Origin: Isoetes taiwanensis
Lineage: Eukaryota > Streptophyta > Lycopodiopsida > Isoetales > Isoetaceae
Length of the DNA: 64,000 bases
Assembly: GCA_021234155.1 (NCBI GenBank)
Contig: JAJEKV010000002.1
Coordinates: 33,497,123-33,561,122 of the forward strand
Reading direction: 5' to 3'
Below are positions 23,185 through 33,811 of the stretch, piece after piece (the stretch's first letter is position 1; the number at the start of each line of letters is the position of its first letter). Position numbers and translations under genes: made by a program. Below the pieces are notes generated by a model that worked only from the letters and a program-made list of their open reading frames with translations, did no database searches and was not told the origin of the DNA.

Positions 23185-26100
23185 ATGAGGATCTTAACCT
23201 GGAATCTGAGGGGCATCAAGGGCCCCACCAAAAGAAGACGATTTATTGCCACTGTGAGGGACTTTAGGGCAGATATCATCATGATACAAGAACATAGACT
23301 CCCCAAATTTGACTCTGCAAATCTGGGTGATTGGATCCGTCCTGGGATGGCCTCTTGCTATATCCCAGCTGATGGCACTAAAGGGGGGGTTGCTACCTTT
23401 TGGTACAATCAAAAATTAATTAGCACTTACATTAGTCCTTCCAACAGATGGCTCTGTGTGACTCTCCAAATTAAGGACTCTCAAATTGCCTTCATAAACA
23501 TTTATGCTTCAACTGACCCCTATGAAAGAGAGCCTATGTGGCATGAAATCAACAATTGGATGAGCCAACACCAACATATAGAGAACTGGGTGGTGACTGG
23601 AGACTTCAATAATACCCCACACAGTGATATGAAACTTGGCAACAAAATTAACATGTCCAAGATTTCACAGCTTATTATCTGTCATTGCCCAAAATTGGCC
23701 AACATCAATCAATGAAGTGCTTCAATGACAAAATGAAGAAAGTCAAAATTTGGGTTAAGCAATGGGGTAAAGACCTTGCTCAAAAAAGGAGAGCTATTAT
23801 GTCCAGCTTGTTGGAGCAGATCAAGAATATCAGATCTGAGCTTGAAAATAATCCTAAGGATGACTCTCTTCATATGAGAGAGGAACAATTGGAAATTCAG
23901 ATCAAGACCCTTGAAGAACACCAGGTTAAGGGGATGGCCCTTAGAAGCAAAGTTAAAATGTATAATCAGTTAGACCAGGAGAGTTCTAAAATGTTCTTCA
24001 GAATTGCTAGAAACAGGCTGGTTAACAATTCAATCACTCAGCTGGAATCTGATCAAGGTCTCACTCTCACAGAAGAGAAGGAAATTTCCTCAGCTTTTCT
24101 TAACTTTTACACTAATCTTTTTAAGGAGGAGGAAAAAGAGAACAGCAAAATTCAGGATATCTTTGATATTGTTGGCCCCCCCAATGGAGTGATGGATGAT
24201 GACTGGACAGAAGTCCCTGAACTTCCTGAGATTTTTGAAACTCTCAAAAAGATGAAGCATGGAAAAAGTCCTGGTATAGATGGCTTTCAGCCTGAATTCT
24301 TTGTGGAATTCTGGCCTATAATGAAGGAGGATATTATTCAATTTGTACAAGGTGTCTGGAGAGCAAGGACTATCTATCCCACATTCAATGTTGGAGTCAT
24401 TTCACTTATCCCTAAGACTAAAGCTCCTTCCAAAACTAATGAATGGCGCCCTATCTCTCTGACCACTACCTTATACAAGCTGGTGGCTAAAATAATTGCT
24501 GGTAGAATTTTGGTCCATCTCCATAGCAAGGTGAATGCTTGTCAATCTGCATTCCTTCCTAGCAGATCCATTCTAGATAACTACATAGCTGCAAGTGAGG
24601 CTTTGCATTGGAACAGATTGAGCAAGCAGAACTACATCCTCCTCAAGTTGGACTTTAAAAGAGCCTATGACTGCATCTCATGGAAATTCCTTGAGAAAGC
24701 TCTTGTTCACATAGGCATTCATCCTGCCCTTATTGAGATAATAATGGGGTTAAACCAAAAAGCCACTTCCTGTGTTATTGTCAATGGAACTCCCACTGGG
24801 TTTTTCCCCATCCAAAGGGGGGTGAGGCAAGGTTGCCCCTTAGCACCCTACCTCTTCATAATTGCAGCTGAAATTCTATCCAAGATGGTCCTCTCCTATC
24901 AAGACAAGGGTTTGCTCCAAGGGCTTCAAATGCCTGATTCTAATAAACAGCTCTCGATCCTCCAATATGCTGATGATACCTTCACTATGCTCAGAGCAGA
25001 CAATAACAATATGAGCAATTTCATGGACTGTATCTCCAAATTTAGTGCTGCTTCTGGAATTCACTTGAATTATACCAAATGTTCTATTCTAGCTGATGGC
25101 TCTTATCCTGACCTCAACACCCATGGTATCAAGTTTGTCCCCAATGGGCAATATTTGACCCTCTTAGGGCTCCCCCTTGCAGTGCATATGTCTCATAAGA
25201 TAGCATGGCAGCCTCTCATTAACAGGATCAGGAAAAAGCTTCTCCTCCTTAAAGGTTCCTTGTCTCTAGCTGGGAGGATCTTGATAGCCAATTCTGTCCT
25301 TGCTAGTAGTCATGTTTACTTTTCTTCTGCTCTGATTGCTGACAGAGCCTCCTATAGTAAGATTGAACAATGTATTAAAGAGTATATTTGGCAAGGCACT
25401 CATTTAACTGCCTGGGATCAGCTGACTCATAGTAAAAGAGCAGGAGGGTTGGGTTGTAAGTCCTTATTTCTTCAGGTCCAAGTTCTTGGGGCCAAAAATG
25501 TATGGAAAGCCATCTCTGGTTTCCAATCTCCTGCTATGGACTTTATCAGGTTCTGGTTTAATAAGAGCAAACCCCTAGGTAGCCCCTCTATTAAACATCA
25601 GCTCCCAGACTCGGCCTTTTATAATTTTCAATGTGCAGCCAATACTTCCCCTCTTCTCAGGAGTATCTTTAAAGCTTGGGAAAAAGTGGCTGCAATTTTT
25701 ACTCATGACAAACTTTCTAATTCTATGAGGGATACTTCCATATTCTGGTCACCTGAGATGGCCCCTTCCTCCTCCCTGGCTATGGCTATAAGTCATAAGA
25801 CCTGCTACAAAAAATGGCATTCTGCTAATATTCTTTATGTCAGAGACCTTGTTGATGATGAGGGAAACTGGATTCCTTGGGATGTGATTAAGAAGAAAGT
25901 GGGAGGGGGTGCTACTCATAGATCTATTTACAAGAAAGTTGTGCAGACTTATTCCCCTTTCTTAGGCAAAGATGGTAAAGGAGAAAGTCATTCACCACTG
26001 AACTGGTTCTTCAAAGTCAAGAGGAGTTATAAAGTTTCTAAGATTTATCATGCATGTCTTCCTCAAAAAAGCAATAAACATGCCTCCCTCTAGGGCCTTT

Positions 26101-26704
26101 CCCCCAAGAACTTCAAGAAAACTCTTCAATCCCCAGTTGGAAATCCTATGCCTGCCCTAAGATTAAAGTTTTCTCTTGGCTCATTCTCCATAATGCTATC
26201 CTGAGCAATACTAACATGATTAAGAGAAAGTTCAAGTCTGTTCAGAGTGCTCTCTGCCAGCTCTGTAACACTCATGATGAGTCAGTGCTACACATTTTCA
26301 CTTGCCATAGGATTCAGGACTTTTGGAGATGGTTGACTCGGCCGGGTTTAAAAATCCCTGATTTTGATTCTGTATCCAGTATTTCTCAATTCTTCCAGCT
26401 CCATAATTCCAATGTTAGTTGCACAATTTTACAATTAGCCTTGTGGATAGTCTGGAAACATAGAAATAATGTGGCTCTGGCAAATAGGAAATGTGACCTT
26501 AACTGGATGAAGCTTAATTTTCAATTTGAACTTATCAGATGTGCCATGGCTCATAAGGCTCTAAAATTAGAGAAGTTTGACTTGGATTGGCTGAACTGGG
26601 GATCCTTCAAGTCTAATTTCTTCACTATTCATTTTGATTCTCTCATTGACTTGAATGTCTTTGTGGATTGCAGCCTTCTTGAACAGTGTGGTTCAGGTTT
26701 TTAG
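23185..26704 (+). pseudogene. LINE-B ORF2 with endonuclease gap, intact RT frame
   Basis: It starts MRILTWNLRGIKG, and the EEP endonuclease continues through IQEHRLP and VVTGDFNN (about 23595). It breaks off near 23650-23685, where about 150 residues including the SDH box are missing compared with LINE-A. The frame 23685-26093 then carries a complete reverse transcriptase: GKSPGIDGFQPEFF, LLKLDFKRAYD, VRQGCPLAPYLF and QYADDTF. A frameshift near 26090-26215 precedes the zf-RVT region (26216-26704, CQLCNTHDESVLHIFTCH). The gap removes half of the nicking enzyme, so the copy is defective despite its good reverse transcriptase. Confidence 0.85.
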
Positions 26705-27319
26705 GAGGACAATTCTCCCGGATGATGTACCCACTCACCATTCGGGGACTCCCAGGCAGGCTGTAAGGGCTACTTTTCGGTTAAAATTCCTGCTCAAGGA
26801 AGCTTACAATGCTCATATCTTGCACAAGTTTATTGGAGCTCACAACCGTCTTCTCACAGAAAGATAATTTTCATGCTTAAGGTCCATGTACTATTATCAC
26901 AAGGGCAGATGTGAGGCTTCAGCTGGTGTCCTGTTGGATATTATTCAGGTTCCTATTGATGAACTTTTGCTGTTGACCCCCTCCTGGGCTGAGATCAATT
27001 GGCTTGCCCCCCCTGTTTTTCATTACACCTCAATGCTACACACTCTTTCCCTGACCTCCCTGCCATTCCGGAATCACTGTTGAACCTATCTCCATTGCCT
27101 ATTCCATCTGCTGTTACTCCAATTTCACAAAATCCTGCTCCCTCTACTTCTGGTATATGGCTCTGAAGATGATCATTAGATCAGACAGTCTACATTTTGT
27201 GCCAAATGGCTGATTGGATCTACTGCTACTGTATTACTGTTTTAATTTTTTCTGCTATGGGCTCTGAGCCTTATTTTGTATGTTTTTAACTTATGAGTAA
27301 TATAATCCTTCCTTTTCCT

Positions 27320-27349
<30 letters not shown>

Positions 27350-27353
<4 letters not shown>

Positions 27354-27362
27354 AGGCAATAT
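27350..27362. repeat. 3' target-site duplication of LINE-B
   Basis: ATCAAGGCAATAT directly after the A-run, identical to 21857-21869. The first A is ambiguous with the tail. Confidence 0.88.
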
Positions 27363-27490
27363 TGAAGAGCCCAATGGATTCTTGATCTATAGGAATATTT
27401 GCACGAATGACTGTTGTAGAGAGTCTATCAAAACCATGTTCACCTTTATGAAAAGTTGATGGATTTTCAAGGAATTTGCGGACATTCAAC

Positions 27491-27939
27491 AGATGCAAAA
27501 GGGTAGTTGCACAAAACAGGATTTGAACTCGCAACCTTCCAGTTACAAGTCACACATCCTTGCCAAGTGCGCTACCAATACTTGTTGAAAATATTCCTTC
27601 ACGTCTTTCTCATATGTGGGACTATCTCCAAGAGGTTCTATAATATTCTAGAACCTAAATGCATGCGCGACACTTGGCGCGATCTCATCCATTGGAGTGG
27701 CGCGATCCTGACTGTTGGCCTAGATATATAAGGAGGCACCTCCTTCTTGTCGAATCATTCTGATTCAACGCCAGTCTTGAGCCTTTTAGGCATCTGTCTC
27801 GTGTTCCTGCTTGCCTTCAGGCCATTGTATTCTTGATTCCTGTTCATATATCAGATTCCTTGCCAATCTTGGCGTATTTCTTTCGTATTCCTTGTATATT
27901 TTCCACGTACTTTCCTTGTTTTCGCGTAGGTTCATGACA
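27491..27939 (+). repeat. 5' LTR, truncated at its left end
   Basis: Aligns with 32996-33444 of the 3' LTR at high identity and ends in the same TTCATGACA. The hairpin block that opens the 3' LTR (32925-32993) is absent here. A TATATAA box lies at about 27725-27731. The word ATTCCGGTTCAA of the 3' LTR is ATTCTGATTCAA here (27757-27768), two transitions away. Confidence 0.88.
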
Positions 27940-27941
27940 GT

Positions 27942-27953
27942 TTGAACCGGAAT
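27942..27953 (+). promoter_or_regulatory. Primer-binding site complementary to own LTR (self-primer type)
   Basis: TTGAACCGGAAT begins two bases after the 5' LTR. It is the exact reverse complement of ATTCCGGTTCAA in the 3' LTR (33262-33273). It does not start with the TGG expected for pairing with a tRNA 3' end. The LTR partner lies about 32 bases past the start of a TATA box, where transcription should begin. This is the arrangement of self-primed Tf1/sushi elements. Confidence 0.7.
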
Positions 27954-28021
27954 CCCTTACTGGTTCTTGCCTGCTCTGATCCTAAGTATTTTTTTTGCTC
28001 ATATTTGGTAATTTTATATCT

Positions 28022-28930
28022 ATGGAGGATGTTTCGACTTTATTACAGCAGGTCCAGCAGCTTGTTCAAGTATGCCAGCAGTTGCAGTTGGACAATAAAG
28101 AGCTTAAGGAACGTATTGCTTCACATGAATCTGCTTCTAGCTCGGAATTGAGGGTATCAAAGCCTAAGATCAACCTGCCAGAGAAGTTTGACGGCACTCG
28201 GTCCAAGCTCCGCAGTTTTTTGAATCAGATCAGGCTTGTGATTCAGCTCCATCCTCATAGATATCCTACGGCTCAGGAACAAGTTGGACTGATTGGTCCT
28301 CTCCTCACAGGGCCAGCTCTAAGTTGGTTTGCTCCTTTATTGGAAAAAGGAGCCCAAGAATTACAAGATTTTGCTGCTTTTACTGCAGAGCTCAAGGCAT
28401 GCTTTGGAGACACCGATCGTCAACGCACAGCAGTCACAAAACTTTGCAATCTAAGGCAAGGCTCTCGTCCAGCTTCAGTATATGCATCAGAATTTCATCA
28501 AATTGCAGTAGATACTGCCTGGGATGATATTGCACTTCGAGATTGTTTCCGAAGGGGGTTACGAGAGGATGTGAAAGATATGGTGTTGTCTATGGAGGAC
28601 CCTCATACTTTGGAAGAAGCCATCAGATTTGCAGTTCGATGTGATAATCGGCTCTTTGAACGTAGGCAAGAGAGACGTAGTCAGGTCTTCCCAATTACAC
28701 AAGCGTCTGTAGCTATGCCTTTCCTGGTCTCATATGTAGAATCTAACAGGTCCGGACCTGAGCCTATGCAGATTGATCGGGCAGTTCGAGGACCTTTATC
28801 TGCCGCCGAGAAGCAGCGTCGGAGAGAGGCTAATCTTTGTCTCTACTGTGGACGAGCTGGCCATATCGCTCGTGGATGCCCTGTGAAGCACCCAAATCAG
28901 TCGGAAAACTTCAGGGGCCGGTCCGAATAG
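28022..28930 (+). CDS. gag: Chromovirus Gag polyprotein with CCHC knuckle
   Basis: A complete 302-residue frame. The start at 28022 ([10 protein letters not shown]) is chosen because the upstream in-frame Met at 27995 adds only a short hydrophobic leader. An N-terminal coiled-coil-like stretch ([20 protein letters not shown]) is followed by a retrotransposon Gag core (about residues 55-215, with [15 protein letters not shown]). A basic segment (RRQERR) and one CCHC zinc knuckle [14 protein letters not shown] (about residues 275-288) follow. Gag forms the particle and binds element RNA. Its frame is intact although pol is broken. Pol begins in another frame that overlaps the Gag end. Confidence 0.85.
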   Translation: MEDVSTLLQQVQQLVQVCQQLQLDNKELKERIASHESASSSELRVSKPKINLPEKFDGTRSKLRSFLNQIRLVIQLHPHRYPTAQEQVGLIGPLLTGPALSWFAPLLEKGAQELQDFAAFTAELKACFGDTDRQRTAVTKLCNLRQGSRPASVYASEFHQIAVDTAWDDIALRDCFRRGLREDVKDMVLSMEDPHTLEEAIRFAVRCDNRLFERRQERRSQVFPITQASVAMPFLVSYVESNRSGPEPMQIDRAVRGPLSAAEKQRRREANLCLYCGRAGHIARGCPVKHPNQSENFRGRSE

Positions 28931-30489
28931 TAGGAGTCTTTCGTCGGCTGGCCGCCTTTTCTCAGACTCCTTCCACATTGCTTGACATGTGTATTCCATC
29001 GGATAAGGTCAGCAAGGCATTCTTCATCCCTATATCATTGAAATCAGAAGTTGGAAGATGGCAAGTGTTGGCGCAACTTGATTGTGGTGCAAATGCTTGC
29101 TTTATAGATAGTGCATTCACCAGTAAGCACGCCATCCCTAGAAGCAAGGTTGAGCATCCTGGTTCTGTCGAAGTGATTGATGGACGGGAGATCTCCTCGG
29201 GTGCAGTCACAGAATGTACTGCGCCTCTTCAGGTTTTGTTCGAGGGAGTTTCTTGTAGTATTTTCTTCAATCTCATTGCTAGCCCTCATGCGCCAATAGT
29301 CTTGAGTCTGCCCTGGCTCGAGCTACATAATCCGCAGATCGATTGGCGTACTAGATTATTTCGATTTGCTGGTTCTAGCTCTAGTTCTAGTTCATCTGCA
29401 GATCAGATCTCTACACCAATGTCGACTTCGATCTGTGCAGTATCGTGGGCCCATGATTCTGTCCTTGCTGTTCCTGTTTTCGTTCCATGCTCTGATTCGA
29501 CTCTTGCCTCTGCTCTAGTTCATGCCCCAGATTCTGACCATACTCTTGATGATGTCCCGGCTCCAGCTCCAGCTTTAGTTTCTGCTCCTGCTTCAGTTCC
29601 GGTTTCTGCTCCTGCTCCAGTTCTTGCTCCAGTCCCTGTTCCTGCTCCAGTTCTTGATCTAGTTCATGCTCCAGTTCATGTTCCAGTTGCTCCTGCTCAC
29701 GTTCATGTTCCTGTTCATGTTCCTGCTCCTGCTTTTGTAGAGGCTTCTTCATGCCCTCAGTTTCGTATCTCGAAGATTTCTCTTCGCGAGTTCGATAAAT
29801 CTAGAAGGCAAGATCCAAGTTCAGTATTTGCAATCCAGGTTCACCCGTCGGCTAGCTCAGCACCAGCAAAGTCTGCTCCAATGCTCCCAGATAAACATGG
29901 CGACTTCTCTGATGTTTTTGACAAAGTCAAGGCCAGCAAACTCCCAGAGCATCATCCATATGATTGTCCTATTGATTTGCAGTCGGGGAAAGCGTCGTCA
30001 TATGGTCCGATATATGGTCTATCTCCCGCTGAGTTGAAGGTTTTGCGGGAATATATTGAAGAGAATCTAGCCACTGGCTTCATTCGACATTCTCAGTCCC
30101 CTGCTGGAGCGCCTATATTCTTCGTCAAAAAGAAGGATGATTTGCTGCGTCTGGTCGTTGATTATCGCGGCCTCAATAAAATCACAGTGCCGAATCGGTA
30201 TCCGCTTCCTTTGATCCCAGAGTTGTTGGAACGACTCCAAGGTGCGCATTAGTTTACGAAGATTGATCTTCGGGGTGCCTACAATCTTATTTGGATCCGG
30301 GAGGGTGATGAGTAGAAAACAACCTTTCGTACTCGGTATGGCCATTTTGAGTACACAGTTATGCCGTTTGGACTTACCAATGGTCCGACAGTATTCCGGC
30401 ATATGGCCAATGATGTTTTTCGAGAGTTCTTAGACACTTTTGTTATCATCTATTTGAATGATATTCTTATTTATTCTAAGACAACACGA
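28837..30489 (+). pseudogene. pol: Chromovirus Pol: protease and reverse transcriptase, mutated
   Basis: The protease shows [11 protein letters not shown] (catalytic Asp codon near 29080; Cys replaces the usual Ser/Thr). A linker of about 100 residues made mostly of Ala, Pro and Val follows (29455-29750). The reverse transcriptase starts near 29945 and has [25 protein letters not shown] and MPFGLTNGP. Its active box reads YLND instead of YLDD (AAT codon at 30457-30459), a loss of a metal-binding Asp. In-frame TAG codons at 30250 and 30313 stand where relatives have sense codons (EGDEWK at the second). A frameshift follows near 30480. It is non-functional. Confidence 0.85.
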
Positions 30490-30494
30490 GAGGC

Positions 30495-31238
30495 ATGTTC
30501 GACAGGTCCTTCAGAAGCTTCGTGAGCATGGGGTTATATGCCAAACTTGAGAAGTGTCAGTTCGAGCAGGATAATGTGGAGTTCCTTGGCTATCGCATCA
30601 CTCCACATGGAGTCTCTATGGACCCCAAAAAGGTCAGCACTATTATGGAATGGCAAACACCTTCATCCATTCGAGATGTTCAATGTTTTCTTGGGTTTGC
30701 CAATTTCTATCGGCATTTCATTCGGGATTATTCAGAGGTTGCCCTTCCTTTGACACGCCTCACGGTTAAAGACATGCCATTTGAATGGACTGTGGAAGCA
30801 GAATATGCTTTTGTTACCCTGAAGTATGCTTTTACCACGGCACCAGTTCTTGCTAATGCAGATCCTTTTGTGCCCATATGTTGTCGAAGCAGATGCTTCT
30901 GATTTTGCGCTTGGTGGGATCCTGTCACAGGAGGGGATGACCATGAATTGCATCCAATTGCTTATCACTCACGGAAGTTTTAGGCTGTTGAAATCAACTA
31001 TCCCATTTATGACAAGGAGTTGTTGGCGATAGTGGATTCTTTTGAAGAGTTGAGACGTTTCCTGGAAGGATCTCCTTATAAGGTCACAGTCTACACAGAT
31101 CATCGAAATCTAGAGTATTTTCAGTCTGCTCGAGTGCTCAACCGTCGCCAGGCCCGATGGCATACTCAAGTATTATCTCGGATTGATTTCGTGATCAAGT
31201 ACCGTCCTGGATCCCTCCAAGGGAAGTATGATGCCTAG
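30495..31238 (+). pseudogene. pol: Chromovirus Pol: RT thumb and RNase H, frameshifted
   Basis: The thumb (30495-30902) includes KLEKCQFEQDNVEFLGYRIT and CFLGFANFYRHFI. The RNase H region continues in other frames with ADASDFALGGILSQEG (about 30893), [17 protein letters not shown] (about 31020) and [11 protein letters not shown] (about 31090). Asp and Glu residues of the RNase H site can be seen (ADAS, ELL-type start, YTDH). At least two frameshifts and a TAG at about 31236 interrupt it. Confidence 0.8.
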
Positions 31239-31328
31239 TCTCGACGCTCCTAACCTGAGCCCAAGCTAGGTGATCCTGCATTTGACCAGCAATCACAGGT
31301 TATTCTAGGGCCTGATCGGTTCCAGCTT

Positions 31329-32679
31329 ATGGCCTTCACTTTGTTCGAGAGGTCTCATGATACGACCTTGTTGGAGTTTGTTCGAGCATCTCTGCCTTCC
31401 GATCCAATGGCTCAAGATGTATTCTCACACCTTGGCTCTGCATCATCTTCTCAGCAAATGCGATCAGACTATGATCGTTTTGAGGTTCGAGATGGACTCC
31501 TGTTTCATGATGGGCTTTTATATGTGCCAGATGGTGCTTCTAGGCTTCGGGCTCTCCAGGCTTGCCATGATTCACCTATGGCCGGACACTTTGGAGTAGC
31601 CAAGACTCTTGAACTTATTAGTCGAGAGTATTGGTGGTCTGGGCTTCGTCGCTCTGTCGAAGCTTTTATTCGATTCTGTGACATCTGCTGTCAAGCCAAG
31701 ATTCCAAGGCATCTTTCTCATGGCCTTCTTCAGTCACTACCAGTACCAGATGGACCTTGGAAGAGCATTTCTATAGATTTTATCCCGGAGTTGCCAGTCT
31801 CTCGGGGTTATGATGCCATCATGGTTGTCGTTGATCGTTTCTCTAAGATGGCTCATTTTATTCCCTGCAACGTCACCATCACCAGTGAGGGAATAATGGA
31901 TCTTCTTCTTCGTGAAGTAATCAGACTTGACGAAGTAACCAGTGAGGGAATAACGGATCTTCTTCTTCGTGAAGTAATCAGACTTCACGGCTTGCCCGAT
32001 ACTATCGTCAGCGATCATGAACCACAGTTCGTCACAGGTTTTTGGAAGCGGCTTTTAGAATTATTGCATATCGACTGCTCACTGACATCTGGTCATCATA
32101 AGTAATGGGCAGGCAGAGCGCACTAATCAGACTCTGGAGCAATATTTAAGGTGCTTTATCAGTTATCAGCAGGATGATTGGGTCAATTATCTTCCACTAG
32201 CTGAGTTTGCCTATAATAACTCAGTACATGCTTCCACTGGCCAGACTCCATTCTTTCTAAACTCTGGTCAGCATCCTCGTTGGTCCCTTAGCGTCGCTGG
32301 CGGTGACTCGGTCAATCCTAGTGCTGAGTCTCGACTTGAAAAACTCCAGGCTCTTCAATTGGATCTTCAGCATCATCTTCACCGAGCACAGGAATGCTAT
32401 CGACATTATGCTGACTTGTATCGGCAGGAGGCTCCTAAGTTTCACGTTGGTGACCTTGTCTGGCTTCTTCGTAGGGACCTCCCTACCTCACGTCCCTGCA
32501 ATAAGCTTGACTATCGTCGCCTTGGTCCTTACCGGATCACGGCCCAGATCATCAACGTGGCATTCCGGCTCGAGCTCCCTCAGTTGTTCGGCTTCATCCA
32601 GTATTTCATGTTTTGCTATTGGAGTCCTACACAGTCAATACTTTCCCAGATCGCATTCCTCTGCCGCCACCACCAGTAG
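31329..32679 (+). pseudogene. int: Chromovirus integrase with 57-bp internal duplication
   Basis: The HHCC zinc region (CHDSPMAGHFGVAKT ... CDICCQAK, 31560-31700) leads to the catalytic core. The first Asp is in ISIDFIPELP (about 31770) and the second in IVSDHEPQF (about 32005). A shift near 32100 leads to NGQAERTNQTLEQYL, which should hold the catalytic Glu. A 57-base unit is repeated in tandem at 31881-31937 and 31938-31994, adding 19 in-frame residues between the two Asp. The C-terminal part (32359-32640) has HVGDLVWLLRRDL and LGPYRIT, the GPY/F module. It cannot integrate DNA in this state. Confidence 0.85.
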
Positions 32680-32689
32680 AAATTGATGA

Positions 32690-32929
32690 TCATGAGGAGT
32701 TCGAGGTTCGGAGATTCTGGACTCCAAGTTTCTTCGTCGACGATTGTATTACTTTGTCGATTGGGAAGGTTACTCGCCAAGTGATAGAACCTGGGAGCCT
32801 GCCGAGAATCTGAGTAATGCTCCTGATAAAATTGCGGAGTTTCACCGACGTTATCCGGATAAGCCAAGTTGGAGTACTCCGGCTCCAGCTCCAAGGACTC
32901 GTCGCCATCGTAGGAGGGGGATGGTGTGA
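32690..32929 (+). pseudogene. Chromodomain at the end of Pol, frameshifted
   Basis: [14 protein letters not shown] (about 32680-32720) begins the domain in one frame. [20 protein letters not shown] then [10 protein letters not shown] follow in another, and the protein ends RRHRRRGMV. The aromatic residues that in working chromodomains cage a methylated histone tail are present (YYFVDW, W of TWEP). In chromoviruses the domain steers integration toward marked chromatin. The Arg-rich end and FHRR(Y/H)P ending resemble sushi-type elements. Confidence 0.8.
32911..32924 (+). promoter_or_regulatory. Polypurine tract
   Basis: TAGGAGGGGGATGG sits immediately before the TGTGACGACC start of the 3' LTR, where plus-strand DNA synthesis is primed. 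It overlaps the last codons of the chromodomain frame. Confidence 0.75.
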
Positions 32930-33444
32930 CGACCTTATGGATATTCGCATCATACGAACATTATACTCGTATGTACAAAAGATGGTCGTCACACGGATGC
33001 AAAAGAGTAGTTGCACAAGACAGGGTTTGAACTCGAAAACCTTCCAATTGCGAGTGACACACCCTTGCCAAGTGCACTACCAATATTTATTGAAAAGATT
33101 CCTTCACGTCTTTCTCATATGTGGGACTATCTCCAGGAGGTTCTAGAATATTCTAGAACCTAAATGCATGGGCGACACTTGGCGCGATCTCATCCATTGG
33201 AGTGGCGCGATCCTGACCGTTGGCCTAGATATATAAGGAGGCACCTCCTTCTTGTCGAACCATTCCGGTTCAACGCCAGTCTTGAGCCTTCTAGGCATCT
33301 GTCTCGTGTTCCTGCTTGCCTTCGGGCCATTGTATTCTTGATTCCTGTTCATATATCAGATTCCTTGCCGATCTTGACATATTTCTCCTGTATTTCTTGC
33401 GTATTTTCCACGTATTTTTCTTGTTTTTGCGTAGGTTCATGACA
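32925..33444 (+). repeat. 3' LTR, complete, with hairpin start
   Basis: 520 bases from TGTGACGACC to TTCATGACA. The first 69 bases form a nested palindrome (32925-32934 with 32984-32993, and an inner CATACGA/TCGTATG pair). A TATATAA box lies at 33230-33236. The putative RNA start ATTCCGGTTCAA is at 33262-33273, preceded by the small palindrome GGAGGCACCTCC. Confidence 0.88.
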
Positions 33445-33811
33445 AAAGGCTTATCATTTCGCCCACATGCAATATCTTGTATGCTTTTGAGACAAAATGT
33501 TTTTTATCAAGTTTTTTACAGGGTAAGAAGAAAGCATTTACCTGTGGATAGGCAAACTGCGATATATTGTTCAGTACCATTTTCCAAACTCGTTTATCCC
33601 ACGCTCTCAAGTTAAACTCACTTTGAAATAAATCCCAGGAGCGTTGTACAATGCATCGATACCAATCCCTGATGCAAGAGATACCTGCCACATTCCATTT
33701 GTTTTGAGTTGTTTTATTCACCACCAAAAATAGTGGCATGCGGCCTCTGTTGGTTTCCATCTGCAACCACCATAAAGGCATAGACACGAAGGTGCAATTT
33801 TTTATGTCCAA
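33437..33811 (-). pseudogene. Possible L1 reverse-transcriptase linker fragment
   Basis: A minus-strand frame of 124 codons includes KWNVAGISCIRDW and a Trp/Phe-rich follow-up. The spacing resembles the stretch between the reverse transcriptase and the zf-RVT of L1 elements (compare KWHSANILYVRDLVDDEGNW in LINE-B near 25810). The match is weak, with no catalytic motif. It could be chance. Confidence 0.3.

Larger units (their letters stand above)
21870..27349 (+). mobile_element. LINE-B: L1 retrotransposon with TSD and long poly(A)
   Basis: The element lies between ATCAAGGCAATAT at 21857-21869 and the same 13 bases at 27350-27362, and ends in about 30 A residues. It encodes only the C-terminal part of an ORF1, then ORF2. 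Its reverse transcriptase is one uninterrupted frame of about 800 codons, and the tail is long and pure, so it is among the younger insertions here. It is probably 5'-truncated, because no DUF4283-like region was found. ORF2 lacks part of its endonuclease, so it could only have moved with help. Confidence 0.9.
27491..33444 (+). mobile_element. Ty3/gypsy chromovirus, LTR retrotransposon
   Basis: Two similar direct LTRs (27491-27939 and 32925-33444) enclose gag, protease, reverse transcriptase, RNase H, integrase and a C-terminal chromodomain, in Ty3/gypsy order. The gag and chromodomain look closer to the Tf1/sushi type known from fungi and fish than to common flowering-plant chromoviruses. 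The primer site is complementary to the element's own LTR. Pol has several stops and frameshifts, and the 5' LTR lacks its first 70 or so bases. The element is dead. No target duplication was found, in keeping with the missing left end. Confidence 0.9.

Noticed and set aside
29411-29752. Minus-strand open frame rich in Glu and Gln
   Set aside because: It is the shadow of the Ala-Pro-rich linker of the chromovirus Pol on the other strand.
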